From Thermodesulfatator atlanticus (lineage in GTDB: Bacteria; Desulfobacterota; Thermodesulfobacteria; Thermodesulfobacteriales; Thermodesulfatatoraceae), in the NCBI GenBank assembly GCA_011321895.1, contig DROK01000020.1, forward strand, positions 1-11,047: a stretch of 11,047 bases of DNA. Reading direction: 5' to 3'. The notes under the pieces are model-generated. The model made no database searches, was not told where the DNA came from, and saw only the letters and a list, made by a program, of their open reading frames with translations. Below, piece after piece: positions 1-6,151 of this stretch. Made by a program: the position numbers and the translations under genes. Numbering within the stretch: the first letter of the stretch is position 1; each line of letters opens with the position of its first letter.

Positions 1-741
1 GGGATCTCCACCCAAGACCTGAACCCGGCCTCCCTCCTGGAACGGGTCAAGGCCTCACCAGGGCTGGTGGGTCGCGACCTGGTCAAAGAGGTGACCTGTA
101 AGGAACCCTACCGCTGGGTCAACGGTCAGATTAAAAAGTTTTTCCCCTTTGACCCGGCAGGGGGCCCCAGGGTGGTAGTGCTTGATTGTGGCCTCAAATT
201 TAACCAGCTACGTCTCATGGAAGAACGGGGTTGCCAGCTTTTGGTAGTTCCGGCAGACACGCCGGCGGAAAAGATCCTCGCCTACGACCCGGATGGCATC
301 TTCTTTTCAAACGGTCCCGGAGACCCGGCGGCGGTTACCTACGTGATAGAAACCGCCAAGGCCCTTATCGGAAAAAGGCCCATCTTTGGCATCTGCCTCG
401 GGCACCAGATGTTGGGGCAGGCCCTGGGGGCCAGCACTTTTAAGCTGAAATTCGGGCACCGCGGGGCTAACCAGCCGGTTAAGGATCTGGCCACCGGAAG
501 GATCGAGATTACCTCGCAAAACCATGGCTTTTGTGTACGTCAGGAAGAACTCCCCAAAGAGGTGGAAGTCTCCCACATAAACCTAAACGACGGGACCCTT
601 GAGGGCTTAAGGCACAAAGAGATCCCCCTTTTCTCGGTCCAGTACCACCCGGAAAACGCCCCGGGCCCTCACGATTCCGTCTACCTTTTTGACCGCTTCT
701 TGGACCTCATTGAGGCCTACCGGGAAGGAAAGATTAGATGA
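1..741 (+). CDS. carA: Carbamoyl-phosphate synthase small (glutaminase) subunit, 5'-truncated by window edge
   Basis: CarA hydrolyses glutamine and passes ammonia to the large subunit CarB to make carbamoyl phosphate for pyrimidine and arginine synthesis in the cytoplasm. The frame is open from base 1, so the start lies outside; 246 residues are visible of about 370-380 usual for the family. The visible part begins with the end of the N-terminal domain and linker (LNPASLLERVK, then GLVGRDLV), followed by the class I glutamine amidotransferase domain: SNGPGDP, the nucleophile elbow GICLGHQMLG with Cys encoded at 394-396, the GHRGANQPV and SQNHGFCV motifs, and the catalytic His-Glu pair in VQYHPENAPGP. 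All triad residues are intact. Its TGA overlaps the ATG of the next gene (ATGA), so it probably heads or sits within an operon with the DUF2760 gene and ribF. Identification is firm. Confidence 0.96.
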   Translation, partial: GISTQDLNPASLLERVKASPGLVGRDLVKEVTCKEPYRWVNGQIKKFFPFDPAGGPRVVVLDCGLKFNQLRLMEERGCQLLVVPADTPAEKILAYDPDGIFFSNGPGDPAAVTYVIETAKALIGKRPIFGICLGHQMLGQALGASTFKLKFGHRGANQPVKDLATGRIEITSQNHGFCVRQEELPKEVEVSHINLNDGTLEGLRHKEIPLFSVQYHPENAPGPHDSVYLFDRFLDLIEAYREGKIR

Positions 742-1394
742 AACCCAAGGTTCTCGTCCTTATCATAAGTCTTTTGGTGGCCGCAGCCTGCGGGGCACTG
801 GCCTATTATTTCAAGGATGGTCTTCCCCCTTGGGCCATAGGGGCCTTTTTAGGGATCCCTCTGGCAGGAGGTCTGCTGGCTGCAGCCCTTGTGCCGACCA
901 CTCCTGAGAAACCTTCCCCTGTAGAAAAAGAACCCGAAGAACCAAAAGATATTGAAAGACCTCCTTCCCCTGAACCTGTAGCGGAAAAGGCCCCTGAAAG
1001 CCCGGAACCAGAAGTCTCCGCCGCCGAGGCCTACGTGGCTTCCTTCCTCGGAGCTCTCCAAAAAGAAGGGCGTTTCCTTGATTTTCTGCAAGAAGACCTG
1101 GCCCGGTATGACGACACCCAGATCGGGGCCGCGGTTCGGTCCATCCACCCTAAACTCCGGGCGGTGGTCTTCGAAGTGGTGGAACTCGCTCCGGTGATCG
1201 AGGCCGAAGAAGGTACCGAGGTCTGGGTGGAAGAAGATTTTGATCCGCAAAAAATCCGTCTCATCGGAAACGTAAAGGGCAAACCCCCTTTCAAGGGGAT
1301 ATTGAGACACCCTGGCTGGCGTTTCCGCAAGATAAAATTACCCAAACCCAGAAAAGACCAGATTCTGGCCCCGGCAGAAGTGGAGATCCCTTAA
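738..1394 (+). CDS. Membrane-anchored DUF2760 protein, function unknown
   Basis: The 218-residue protein starts with two hydrophobic segments (about residues 4-25 and 29-52) separated by a short polar turn, so it is probably a membrane hairpin. A Pro/Glu-rich linker (about 53-95) follows, then a compact C-terminal domain (about 97-218) that I recognise as DUF2760 from the features RFLDFLQED, TQIGAAVRSIH and the later KGILRHPGWR. The family has no established biochemical role that I know of; some members sit beside Hsp70-like chaperone genes, but none is visible here. The start is set by the 4-base ATGA overlap with carA and a purine-rich GAAGGA about 8 bases upstream. Only 4 bases separate its stop from ribF, implying co-transcription. 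Family assignment is by recalled motif pattern; function is unknown. Confidence 0.8.
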   Translation: MKPKVLVLIISLLVAAACGALAYYFKDGLPPWAIGAFLGIPLAGGLLAAALVPTTPEKPSPVEKEPEEPKDIERPPSPEPVAEKAPESPEPEVSAAEAYVASFLGALQKEGRFLDFLQEDLARYDDTQIGAAVRSIHPKLRAVVFEVVELAPVIEAEEGTEVWVEEDFDPQKIRLIGNVKGKPPFKGILRHPGWRFRKIKLPKPRKDQILAPAEVEIP

Positions 1395-1398
1395 ACCC

Positions 1399-2325
1399 AT
1401 GCAAATCCTTAGAAGAGAAGACCTGCCCCAAAAATTTTCCTATTGCGTGGCCACCATCGGCAACTTTGACGGCGTACACCTGGGACACCAGGCCCTCTTT
1501 AAAGAGACCATAAAGCAGGCCCGTTCAAAGGGGGGCCAGGCCGTGGCCATCACCTTTGACCCTCACCCGCTAAAAGTCTTGCGCCCGGAAGTCCCCTTCA
1601 AGTTAATCTGCACCCTGGAACAAAAGATAAAACTTATCGAAGAGGCGGGCCTTGATTATCTTTTGCTCCTTGAATTTACGCCGGAGCTGGCCGCCTTAGA
1701 AGCAGAAGACTTTGTGGAAGAGATCCTGGTGCGCGGCCTGGGGATTAAAAAACTGGTGGTGGGTTATGATTATCGTTTCGGGCGCAAACGCCGTGGCGAC
1801 ACGGAACTACTGAAAGTTTTAGGGCGCCGTTTCGGTTTCGAGGTAATCGTCATTCCGCCCCAAAAAGTAGACGGGCTAGTGGTCTCAAGCACCCTGATAA
1901 GAGAGCTCATCACCGAAGGGGAAGTGGCCCTGGCCGCCAAACTACTGGGCCGGTATTACCAGCTTTGTGGAGAAGTCATCCCGGGCCACGGGCGGGGACG
2001 CAAACTGCTCGGGTTTCCTACGGCCAACCTCAAGCTCTCCCGGGAAAAACTTCTGCCCAAAACAGGGGTTTACGCCGTTTACGTAACCCTTGACCAGGAA
2101 AAAAGGCCCGGGGTCATGAACCTGGGCTTTAACCCCACCTTTGGGGACCATTATCTCTCGGCCGAGGTGCATATTTTTGACTTTAAGGGTGATCTTTACG
2201 GCCAAAGGATCTGTGTTTCCCTAGTGGCACGCCTAAGAGACGAGAAAAAATTCTCCTCCCCTGAAGAACTGGCCGCCCAGATAGCCGAAGATTGCCAGCG
2301 GGCCCGAAAAATCCTTTCTTCTTAA
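1399..2325 (+). CDS. ribF: Bifunctional riboflavin kinase / FAD synthetase
   Basis: RibF phosphorylates riboflavin to FMN and adenylylates FMN to FAD in the cytoplasm. The 308-residue length is normal for the bacterial bifunctional enzyme. The N-terminal nucleotidyltransferase domain shows GNFDGVHLGH (residues 21-30, HxGH-type motif), FDPHPL (53-58), GYDYRFGRKRRGD (122-134) and SSTLIR (163-168). The C-terminal riboflavin kinase domain shows GRGRKLLGFPTANL (198-211) with the conserved Thr-Asn pair, KTGVYAV (221-227), NLGFNPTFG and the Glu of SAEVHIFDF. Both halves are complete, so both activities are expected. The ATG lies 4 bases after the DUF2760 stop, with only a weak distant GGAG, suggesting translational coupling. 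No terminator is apparent in the 59 bases after it. The FAD product would serve the many flavoenzymes of a sulfur-respiring anaerobe (inference). Confidence 0.96.
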   Translation: MQILRREDLPQKFSYCVATIGNFDGVHLGHQALFKETIKQARSKGGQAVAITFDPHPLKVLRPEVPFKLICTLEQKIKLIEEAGLDYLLLLEFTPELAALEAEDFVEEILVRGLGIKKLVVGYDYRFGRKRRGDTELLKVLGRRFGFEVIVIPPQKVDGLVVSSTLIRELITEGEVALAAKLLGRYYQLCGEVIPGHGRGRKLLGFPTANLKLSREKLLPKTGVYAVYVTLDQEKRPGVMNLGFNPTFGDHYLSAEVHIFDFKGDLYGQRICVSLVARLRDEKKFSSPEELAAQIAEDCQRARKILSS

Positions 2326-2333
2326 AGTTTGGC

Positions 2334-2361
2334 TTGACTTGAGCTTTTTAATGCCTATCTG
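2334..2361 (+). promoter_or_regulatory. Candidate sigma-70 promoter for the 112-residue orphan gene
   Basis: TTGACT at 2334-2339 resembles a -35 box. TATCTG at 2356-2361, 16 bases downstream, is a weak -10 candidate. It lies in the 59-base gap after ribF and about 24 bases before the next ATG, the right place for an independent promoter. The -10 match is poor, so this is tentative. Confidence 0.4.
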
Positions 2362-2373
2362 TGCCAAAAAAAC

Positions 2374-2380
2374 GGAGGTG
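2374..2380 (+). promoter_or_regulatory. Strong Shine-Dalgarno site
   Basis: GGAGGTG lies 4 bases before the ATG at 2385. It is one of the strongest ribosome-binding sites in the window and supports both that start and the reality of the following uncharacterised gene. Confidence 0.75.
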
Positions 2381-2384
2381 AAAG

Positions 2385-2723
2385 ATGCGTGTTGATAGAC
2401 TGGCCCAAATCATAGAGATGGCCAAACAGGGGAAAAAGGTAAAGGCCCGGGTCATCCTTCTCAAACGCCCAATCATCCTAAAAATTCACCCGGAAGCCCA
2501 GATCCTTGAAGAAAAAGAAGCCTATATTTTGTCCGCCCGGTTTGAATTCGAAGTAGACGGGGAAAAATATACGGTTGACCGTTTCTACGCCATGGGCTTT
2601 CCCACCGAGACCATCGAAGAAGAGTTGGCCAACCGTAATCTGGCTAACGCGCGTTTAAAAGAAGACTACAGACGCCTCAAAGAGGCCGGGATAGAAATCG
2701 AAGAGGAAAAGTATTTTGAATAA
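2385..2723 (+). CDS. Conserved-looking hypothetical protein, 112 residues
   Basis: I do not recognise the family. The protein is small, charged and apparently cytoplasmic, with no signal peptide, membrane segment or cysteine pair. The N-terminal 30 residues are basic and end in a short hydrophobic stretch (RVILLKRPIIL). The middle looks like beta strands (AYILSARFEFEVDGEKYTVDRFYAMGF). The C-terminal 40 residues are rich in Glu, Arg and Lys and should form a long helix. A strong GGAGGTG ribosome site fixes the start, and a perfect terminator hairpin begins 5 bases after the stop codon, so it appears to be a real, separately punctuated gene. Codon use resembles that of its neighbours. It is separated from ribF by 59 bases holding a possible promoter, so it may be expressed on its own. 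Confidence 0.8.
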   Translation: MRVDRLAQIIEMAKQGKKVKARVILLKRPIILKIHPEAQILEEKEAYILSARFEFEVDGEKYTVDRFYAMGFPTETIEEELANRNLANARLKEDYRRLKEAGIEIEEEKYFE

Positions 2724-2727
2724 ACCG

Positions 2728-2756
2728 AAAAGGGCGGTTTTTGAAACCGCCCTTTT
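2728..2756. terminator. Bidirectional intrinsic terminator between convergent genes
   Basis: A perfect 13-bp inverted repeat (arms 2728-2740 and 2744-2756, loop TTG) has a GGGCGG core flanked by A/T runs, giving U-runs in either direction. Rightward it follows the 112-residue gene; leftward it ends ahbD, whose TAA (2757-2755) overlaps the stem. Confidence 0.9.
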
Positions 2757-3834
2757 AAGCCTTTTTTCCCGGTTCGTAAAGGCAGAGAGGCTCTTCAGCC
2801 AGATAATCGCCAGTGGCTTCATAAGCCCTGGCGCGACACCCCCCGCAGACCCGGACATATTCACACCGACCACACTTGCCGCGGTATCCTTTAAAATGGC
2901 GCAGGTTTTTGAATATTTCCGTCTCCCACCAGATTTCAGGAAAACTCTTTTCCCGCAGTGAACCACAGTTGAGCTCCAGGTAACCGCAGGGCTGCACCAC
3001 TCCCCGGTGCGAAATAAAACAAAAGCCCGTTCCCGCCAGACACCCCCTCGTGACCGCGTCCAGACCAAAAGTCTCAAAGGTAACGGGTTTACCTTCTGCC
3101 CGTGCCCGCTGGCGCAGGATGCGGTAGTAATGGGGAGCACAGGTAGCCTTCAGGTGAAAACCCGGCGGGACCTTATCCCGCTGTTCGTAAAACCAATGAA
3201 GTACCTTCTCGTATTTTTCCGCGGTAAGGGCCTGGGAGGCCATTTCTTTCCCCCGCCCCACGGGGACCAGAAGGAAAATATGGTGGGCCACCGCCTGAAG
3301 TTTCAGCGCCAGCTCAAGGATTTTGGGTACTTCTTCTACGTTTATTTCGGTAACCGTGGTATTTATCTGGAAAGGTAGGCCGTGCTGGCGCAAAAGCTCA
3401 ATCCCCCGCAAGGCCCCTTCAAAGGCCCCCTCCTGTTGGCGGAAATTGTCATGAGAGGCGGCCTCTGCGCCGTCCAGGCTGATGGAAACCCGCGCGATCC
3501 CGACCTCTTTCATCTTGGCGATAATTTCTGCGGTAAGAAGGGTGCCGTTGGTGGCCATCACCGGCCGAAAACCAAGCCTTGAGGCCTCAGCGGCGATCTC
3601 AAAAATATCCGGTCTCAGGAGGGGTTCCCCTCCGGTAAGGATGATAATCGGGGTGCCCACCTCCCGTATCTCTTTTAAGATGCGAAAACACTCTTCCGTG
3701 GTGAGTTCGTTTTCGTAAGGCCCTCGGCTGGCCGCCGCCCGACAATGAATGCAATTGAGGTTACAGTGTCTGGTCAATTCCCAGGCCACCAGACGAGGCA
3801 CAAATTTTTCTTGCTGCTCTGGTCTTCCGTGCAT
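2755..3834 (-). CDS. ahbD: Radical SAM/SPASM haem synthase, AhbD-type (Fe-coproporphyrin III decarboxylase)
   Basis: AhbD-type enzymes carry out the last step of the sirohaem-dependent (alternative) haem pathway, oxidative decarboxylation of two propionates of iron-coproporphyrin III to give haem b, in sulfate reducers and methanogens. The chosen 359-residue form begins with MHGRPEQQEKF, then the radical SAM motif CNLNCIHC (CxxxCxxC), the SAM-binding LTGGEPLLRPD, SISLDGA, and INTTVTEIN. The AhbD-like middle includes FLLVPVGRGKE and KATCAPHYYRI. The C-terminal SPASM region has GCLAGTGFCFISH, the QPCGYL cysteine, and a CGRC-CGGC cluster ligating a second iron-sulfur centre. A longer reading from 3921 is possible but would add 29 unrelated residues; AAGGAGGAG five bases before the 3834 ATG settles the start. 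NirJ and AhbC are close relatives, so AhbD is the best rather than the only call. No other ahb or hem genes lie nearby. Confidence 0.85.
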   Translation of the reverse strand: MHGRPEQQEKFVPRLVAWELTRHCNLNCIHCRAAASRGPYENELTTEECFRILKEIREVGTPIIILTGGEPLLRPDIFEIAAEASRLGFRPVMATNGTLLTAEIIAKMKEVGIARVSISLDGAEAASHDNFRQQEGAFEGALRGIELLRQHGLPFQINTTVTEINVEEVPKILELALKLQAVAHHIFLLVPVGRGKEMASQALTAEKYEKVLHWFYEQRDKVPPGFHLKATCAPHYYRILRQRARAEGKPVTFETFGLDAVTRGCLAGTGFCFISHRGVVQPCGYLELNCGSLREKSFPEIWWETEIFKNLRHFKGYRGKCGRCEYVRVCGGCRARAYEATGDYLAEEPLCLYEPGKKA

Positions 3835-3837
3835 TTT

Positions 3838-3846
3838 CTCCTCCTT
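3838..3846 (-). promoter_or_regulatory. Shine-Dalgarno site that decides the ahbD start
   Basis: On the minus strand AAGGAGGAG ends three bases before the ATG at 3834-3832, with ideal spacing from the GGAGG core. The upstream in-frame ATG at 3921 has no comparable site. Confidence 0.85.
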
Positions 3847-3927
3847 CAAACCTAAAGGTACCAACAAAGACCCCCCTCCAAAAGACCCCAAATGTGTCTT
3901 ATCTTTGCTTTCAGAAACCAAGAGCCT

Positions 3928-3933
3928 AAAGGA
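3928..3933 (+). promoter_or_regulatory. Shine-Dalgarno site that decides the start of the small helical protein gene
   Basis: AAAGGA lies 6 bases before the ATG at 3940. The upstream in-frame ATG at 3892 lacks such a site and would add a 16-residue non-helical stretch. Confidence 0.55.
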
Positions 3934-3939
3934 TGGGAC

Positions 3940-4155
3940 ATGAACGTAGACCGCAAACTTCTAGAACAGATAAAGAAAAAAGTCCAGGAAGAACTGGTCA
4001 AAAGGGAGGCTGAAAGCCTGGAATACTGGCTTAACGAACTACAGAAGGTTTATGCCAAAGGGCACCAGACCTTACCTGAACTCAAAAGCGACCTGCGCCA
4101 ATTCATGGACCGGCTCAAAAACCGGATTCAGACGCTGAAGACCAAAGGCCTTTAA
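3940..4155 (+). CDS. Small predicted helical protein, 71 residues, unknown function
   Basis: I do not recognise this protein. From the ATG at 3940 it encodes 71 residues dominated by Lys, Glu, Leu and Gln. It reads as two or three amphipathic helices (about residues 4-40 and 45-67) with heptad-like spacing of Leu, Val and Tyr, separated by a short HQTLPEL break. There is no signal peptide, membrane span or cysteine. A longer reading from 3892 is less likely on ribosome-site grounds. It is divergent from ahbD across about 105 bases and overlaps the convergent ptsI stop by 4 bases (4152-4155). Codon use matches neighbouring genes, supporting a real gene. It could be a small coiled-coil adaptor, but function cannot be inferred from this sequence alone. 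Confidence 0.65.
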   Translation: MNVDRKLLEQIKKKVQEELVKREAESLEYWLNELQKVYAKGHQTLPELKSDLRQFMDRLKNRIQTLKTKGL

Positions 4156-5894
4156 AAATAATCCCAAAAGAGGGTCAAATCCCTCTCTTCAAACCAGGAA
4201 AGGACGAGCACCCTGATTTCTTCCGGGGTAGAAAGTTTTAAGGCCTCCTCCACCAGTTTTTGGCACTCCGTAAAATTGAGCCTGCGGATAAGGTTTTTGA
4301 CGGCCGGAATACTCTGGGGGTTCATGCTCAGTTCGTCAAGCCCAAAACCAACCAGGAGGGGAAGATAAAAGACCTCCCCGGCCATTTCCCCACACATGGC
4401 CACCTCGATGCCGGCCTCATGCCCCGCGGTGACGATTTGTTTAATGAGCCGGAGGACTGCAGGGTGGAGGGGTTCGTAAAGATGGGCCACGTGTTCGTTC
4501 CCCCGATCAATGGCCAGGGCGTATTGAATAAGATCATTGGTCCCGATGCTGAAAAAATCCACCTCCTGGGCGAGGAGGTCGGCGATGGCCACCGCGGAGG
4601 GAATTTCGATCATAGCCCCTATGGCTGGAAGGGCCTCAAACCGGAGTCCCTCCTTTTGTAATTCTTCCACCACTTCCTGGACAAAGGTTTTGGCCCGGCG
4701 CAATTCTCCCAACCCGGAGATCATGGGGAACATGATACGTACCCGGCCGTAAAGACTGGCCCGCAAGATGGCCCGCAGCTGGGTTTTAAAAAGGGCTGGA
4801 CTCTTGAGACAGAGCCTGATGGCCCGCAATCCCAGGGCCGGGTTAATTTCTTCTGGCAGGTCAAGTTTGGTCGCAAACTTATCTCCCCCGATATCCAGGG
4901 TGCGGAAAGTAACTATTTCCGGCTTAAACCCTTCCACTACCTGCCGGTAGGTCTCGAATAACTCCTCTTCGCTGGGAAGGGCCTTCCGGGTCACGTAAAG
5001 GTATTCCGTGCGGTAAAGCCCCACCCCCTCCGCCCCTAATTCTAAAGCCAGGGGGAGTTCGTCTAAAAGCTCGATGTTGGCCCTCACCGCGATACGGTGG
5101 CCGTCCAGGGTCACCGCCGGCTCCTTGGCGTGACGGGTAAGGAGAGCCCGCCTCTCCTGACATTCGAGCCGCCGGTCCAGGAACTCTTCGATTACCTCCT
5201 GGGTAGGATTTACGATCACTTCGCCGGCCAGGCCGTCCACGATAAGGAGGTCCCCGGGGTTGACCTCTTCGGTTACCCCTTTCACCGCCACCACCGCCGG
5301 GATTCCCAGGCTTTTGGCCACGATGGCGGTGTGTGAAGTGCGGCTACCCACCTCTGTAACGAAGGCCTGGGTGGTGTCCGGGCGCAACCTGGCCGTATCA
5401 GCGGGAGAAAGGTCATGGGCCACGATTACCGCCGGCTGGTTTAAAGAAACGTGGTTGTTTTGGCCCTGGAGGGTAAAAATGACCTTGTCTATCAAGTGTT
5501 CCAGGTCCCGGATCCTCTCTCGCAAATAAAAATCGCCCAGCTCCTTAAAGATTTGCTGGTACTTTTTAAGGACCTTCCTCAGGGCCCACTCGGCGTTCAC
5601 CAGGGATTCTTTGATCAATTTTTCGGTCTCTCTCACCAGAGAGGGGTCCTTTAACATCAGGATGTGGGCGTCGATAATGGACAGGGGATGGACCATTTCC
5701 TCGGGAATATGCCGTTTTACTTCCTCGAGATCTTTGATAGTGGCTTCCAGGGCCCGGTGGAAACGCCTGATTTCTCTGGTGACTTCTTCTGGCTTTAATA
5801 TGCGACGGGTAATTTTGAGGTGGCCGGTAAGCAAAAGATAGGCAGGACCAATGGCTACGCCAGGCGAAACCCCTATCCCTTTTAGTCTTTTCAT
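4152..5894 (-). CDS. ptsI: PTS Enzyme I (phosphoenolpyruvate-protein phosphotransferase)
   Basis: Enzyme I takes phosphate from phosphoenolpyruvate onto a histidine and passes it to HPr, the first step of the PTS relay, in the cytoplasm. The 580 residues are full length for the family. The order is canonical: N-terminal GIGVSPGVAIGPA; a helical HPr-binding region (about 35-145); the swivel domain with the phosphorylated His188 in GSRTSHTAIVAKSLGIPAVV; then the PEP-binding barrel with FRTLDIGGDKF, LGAEGVGLYRTEYLY, GTNDLIQYALAIDRGN and the C-terminal MCGEMAGE cysteine motif followed by GFGLDELSMNPQSIP. All key residues look intact. Its ATG overlaps the ptsH TGA by 4 bases, and it is the last gene of the leftward operon. 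No Enzyme II gene is in view, so the relay may be regulatory or act with Enzyme II proteins encoded elsewhere. No terminator is evident after its stop, which lies against the convergent small gene. Confidence 0.97.
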   Translation of the reverse strand: MKRLKGIGVSPGVAIGPAYLLLTGHLKITRRILKPEEVTREIRRFHRALEATIKDLEEVKRHIPEEMVHPLSIIDAHILMLKDPSLVRETEKLIKESLVNAEWALRKVLKKYQQIFKELGDFYLRERIRDLEHLIDKVIFTLQGQNNHVSLNQPAVIVAHDLSPADTARLRPDTTQAFVTEVGSRTSHTAIVAKSLGIPAVVAVKGVTEEVNPGDLLIVDGLAGEVIVNPTQEVIEEFLDRRLECQERRALLTRHAKEPAVTLDGHRIAVRANIELLDELPLALELGAEGVGLYRTEYLYVTRKALPSEEELFETYRQVVEGFKPEIVTFRTLDIGGDKFATKLDLPEEINPALGLRAIRLCLKSPALFKTQLRAILRASLYGRVRIMFPMISGLGELRRAKTFVQEVVEELQKEGLRFEALPAIGAMIEIPSAVAIADLLAQEVDFFSIGTNDLIQYALAIDRGNEHVAHLYEPLHPAVLRLIKQIVTAGHEAGIEVAMCGEMAGEVFYLPLLVGFGLDELSMNPQSIPAVKNLIRRLNFTECQKLVEEALKLSTPEEIRVLVLSWFEERDLTLFWDYF

Positions 5895-6151
5895 GCCCCC
5901 CGGCTGCTCAACAAGGCTACTATTTCGCTAAGGGCCTTTTCCGCCTCTTCCCCCTCAGCTATTACTTCCACCACCGAACCTTTGGTACAGGCCAGCGCCA
6001 GGACATCGAGTATACTATGTGCTTCGGCCTTTCTGGAACCTTTCTTTAGGTAAATCCTGGCCCGGTAACGCTTGGCTGTTTCCGCCAGCTTGGCCGCTGG
6101 ACGGGCGTGCAGGCCCAACTCGTTTTCAATAATAACCTCTTTGCGTAACAT
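5891..6151 (-). CDS. ptsH: Phosphocarrier protein HPr
   Basis: HPr accepts phosphate from Enzyme I on His15 and passes it to Enzyme IIA domains or regulators. The 86-residue length is standard. The active site is intact (GLHARPAAKL, His15 and Arg17). Ser46 in the sequence HSILDVLAL matches the position phosphorylated by HPr kinase in organisms that have it. The residue before it is His rather than the more usual Lys. Positioning of Ser46 leaves open a regulatory serine phosphorylation, but no hprK is in this window. The ATG shares one base with the TGA of the GlgC-like gene (TGATG) and its own TGA overlaps the ptsI ATG, so the three genes are translationally coupled and HPr and Enzyme I should be made together. 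Confidence 0.96.
   Translation of the reverse strand: MLRKEVIIENELGLHARPAAKLAETAKRYRARIYLKKGSRKAEAHSILDVLALACTKGSVVEVIAEGEEAEKALSEIVALLSSRGA

Noticed and set aside
849..1310. Leftward 153-residue open frame opposite the DUF2760 gene
   Set aside because: It is antisense to a confidently assigned coding region, has odd Phe/Arg-rich composition and no ribosome site or family resemblance.
3835..3921. 29-residue N-terminal extension of the radical SAM protein from an upstream ATG
   Set aside because: The ATG at 3834 has an ideal AAGGAGGAG site, and the extension is not similar to the family and covers the divergent intergenic region.
3892..3939. 16-residue N-terminal extension of the small helical protein
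   Set aside because: The extension lacks a ribosome site and helical character; AAAGGA supports the ATG at 3940.
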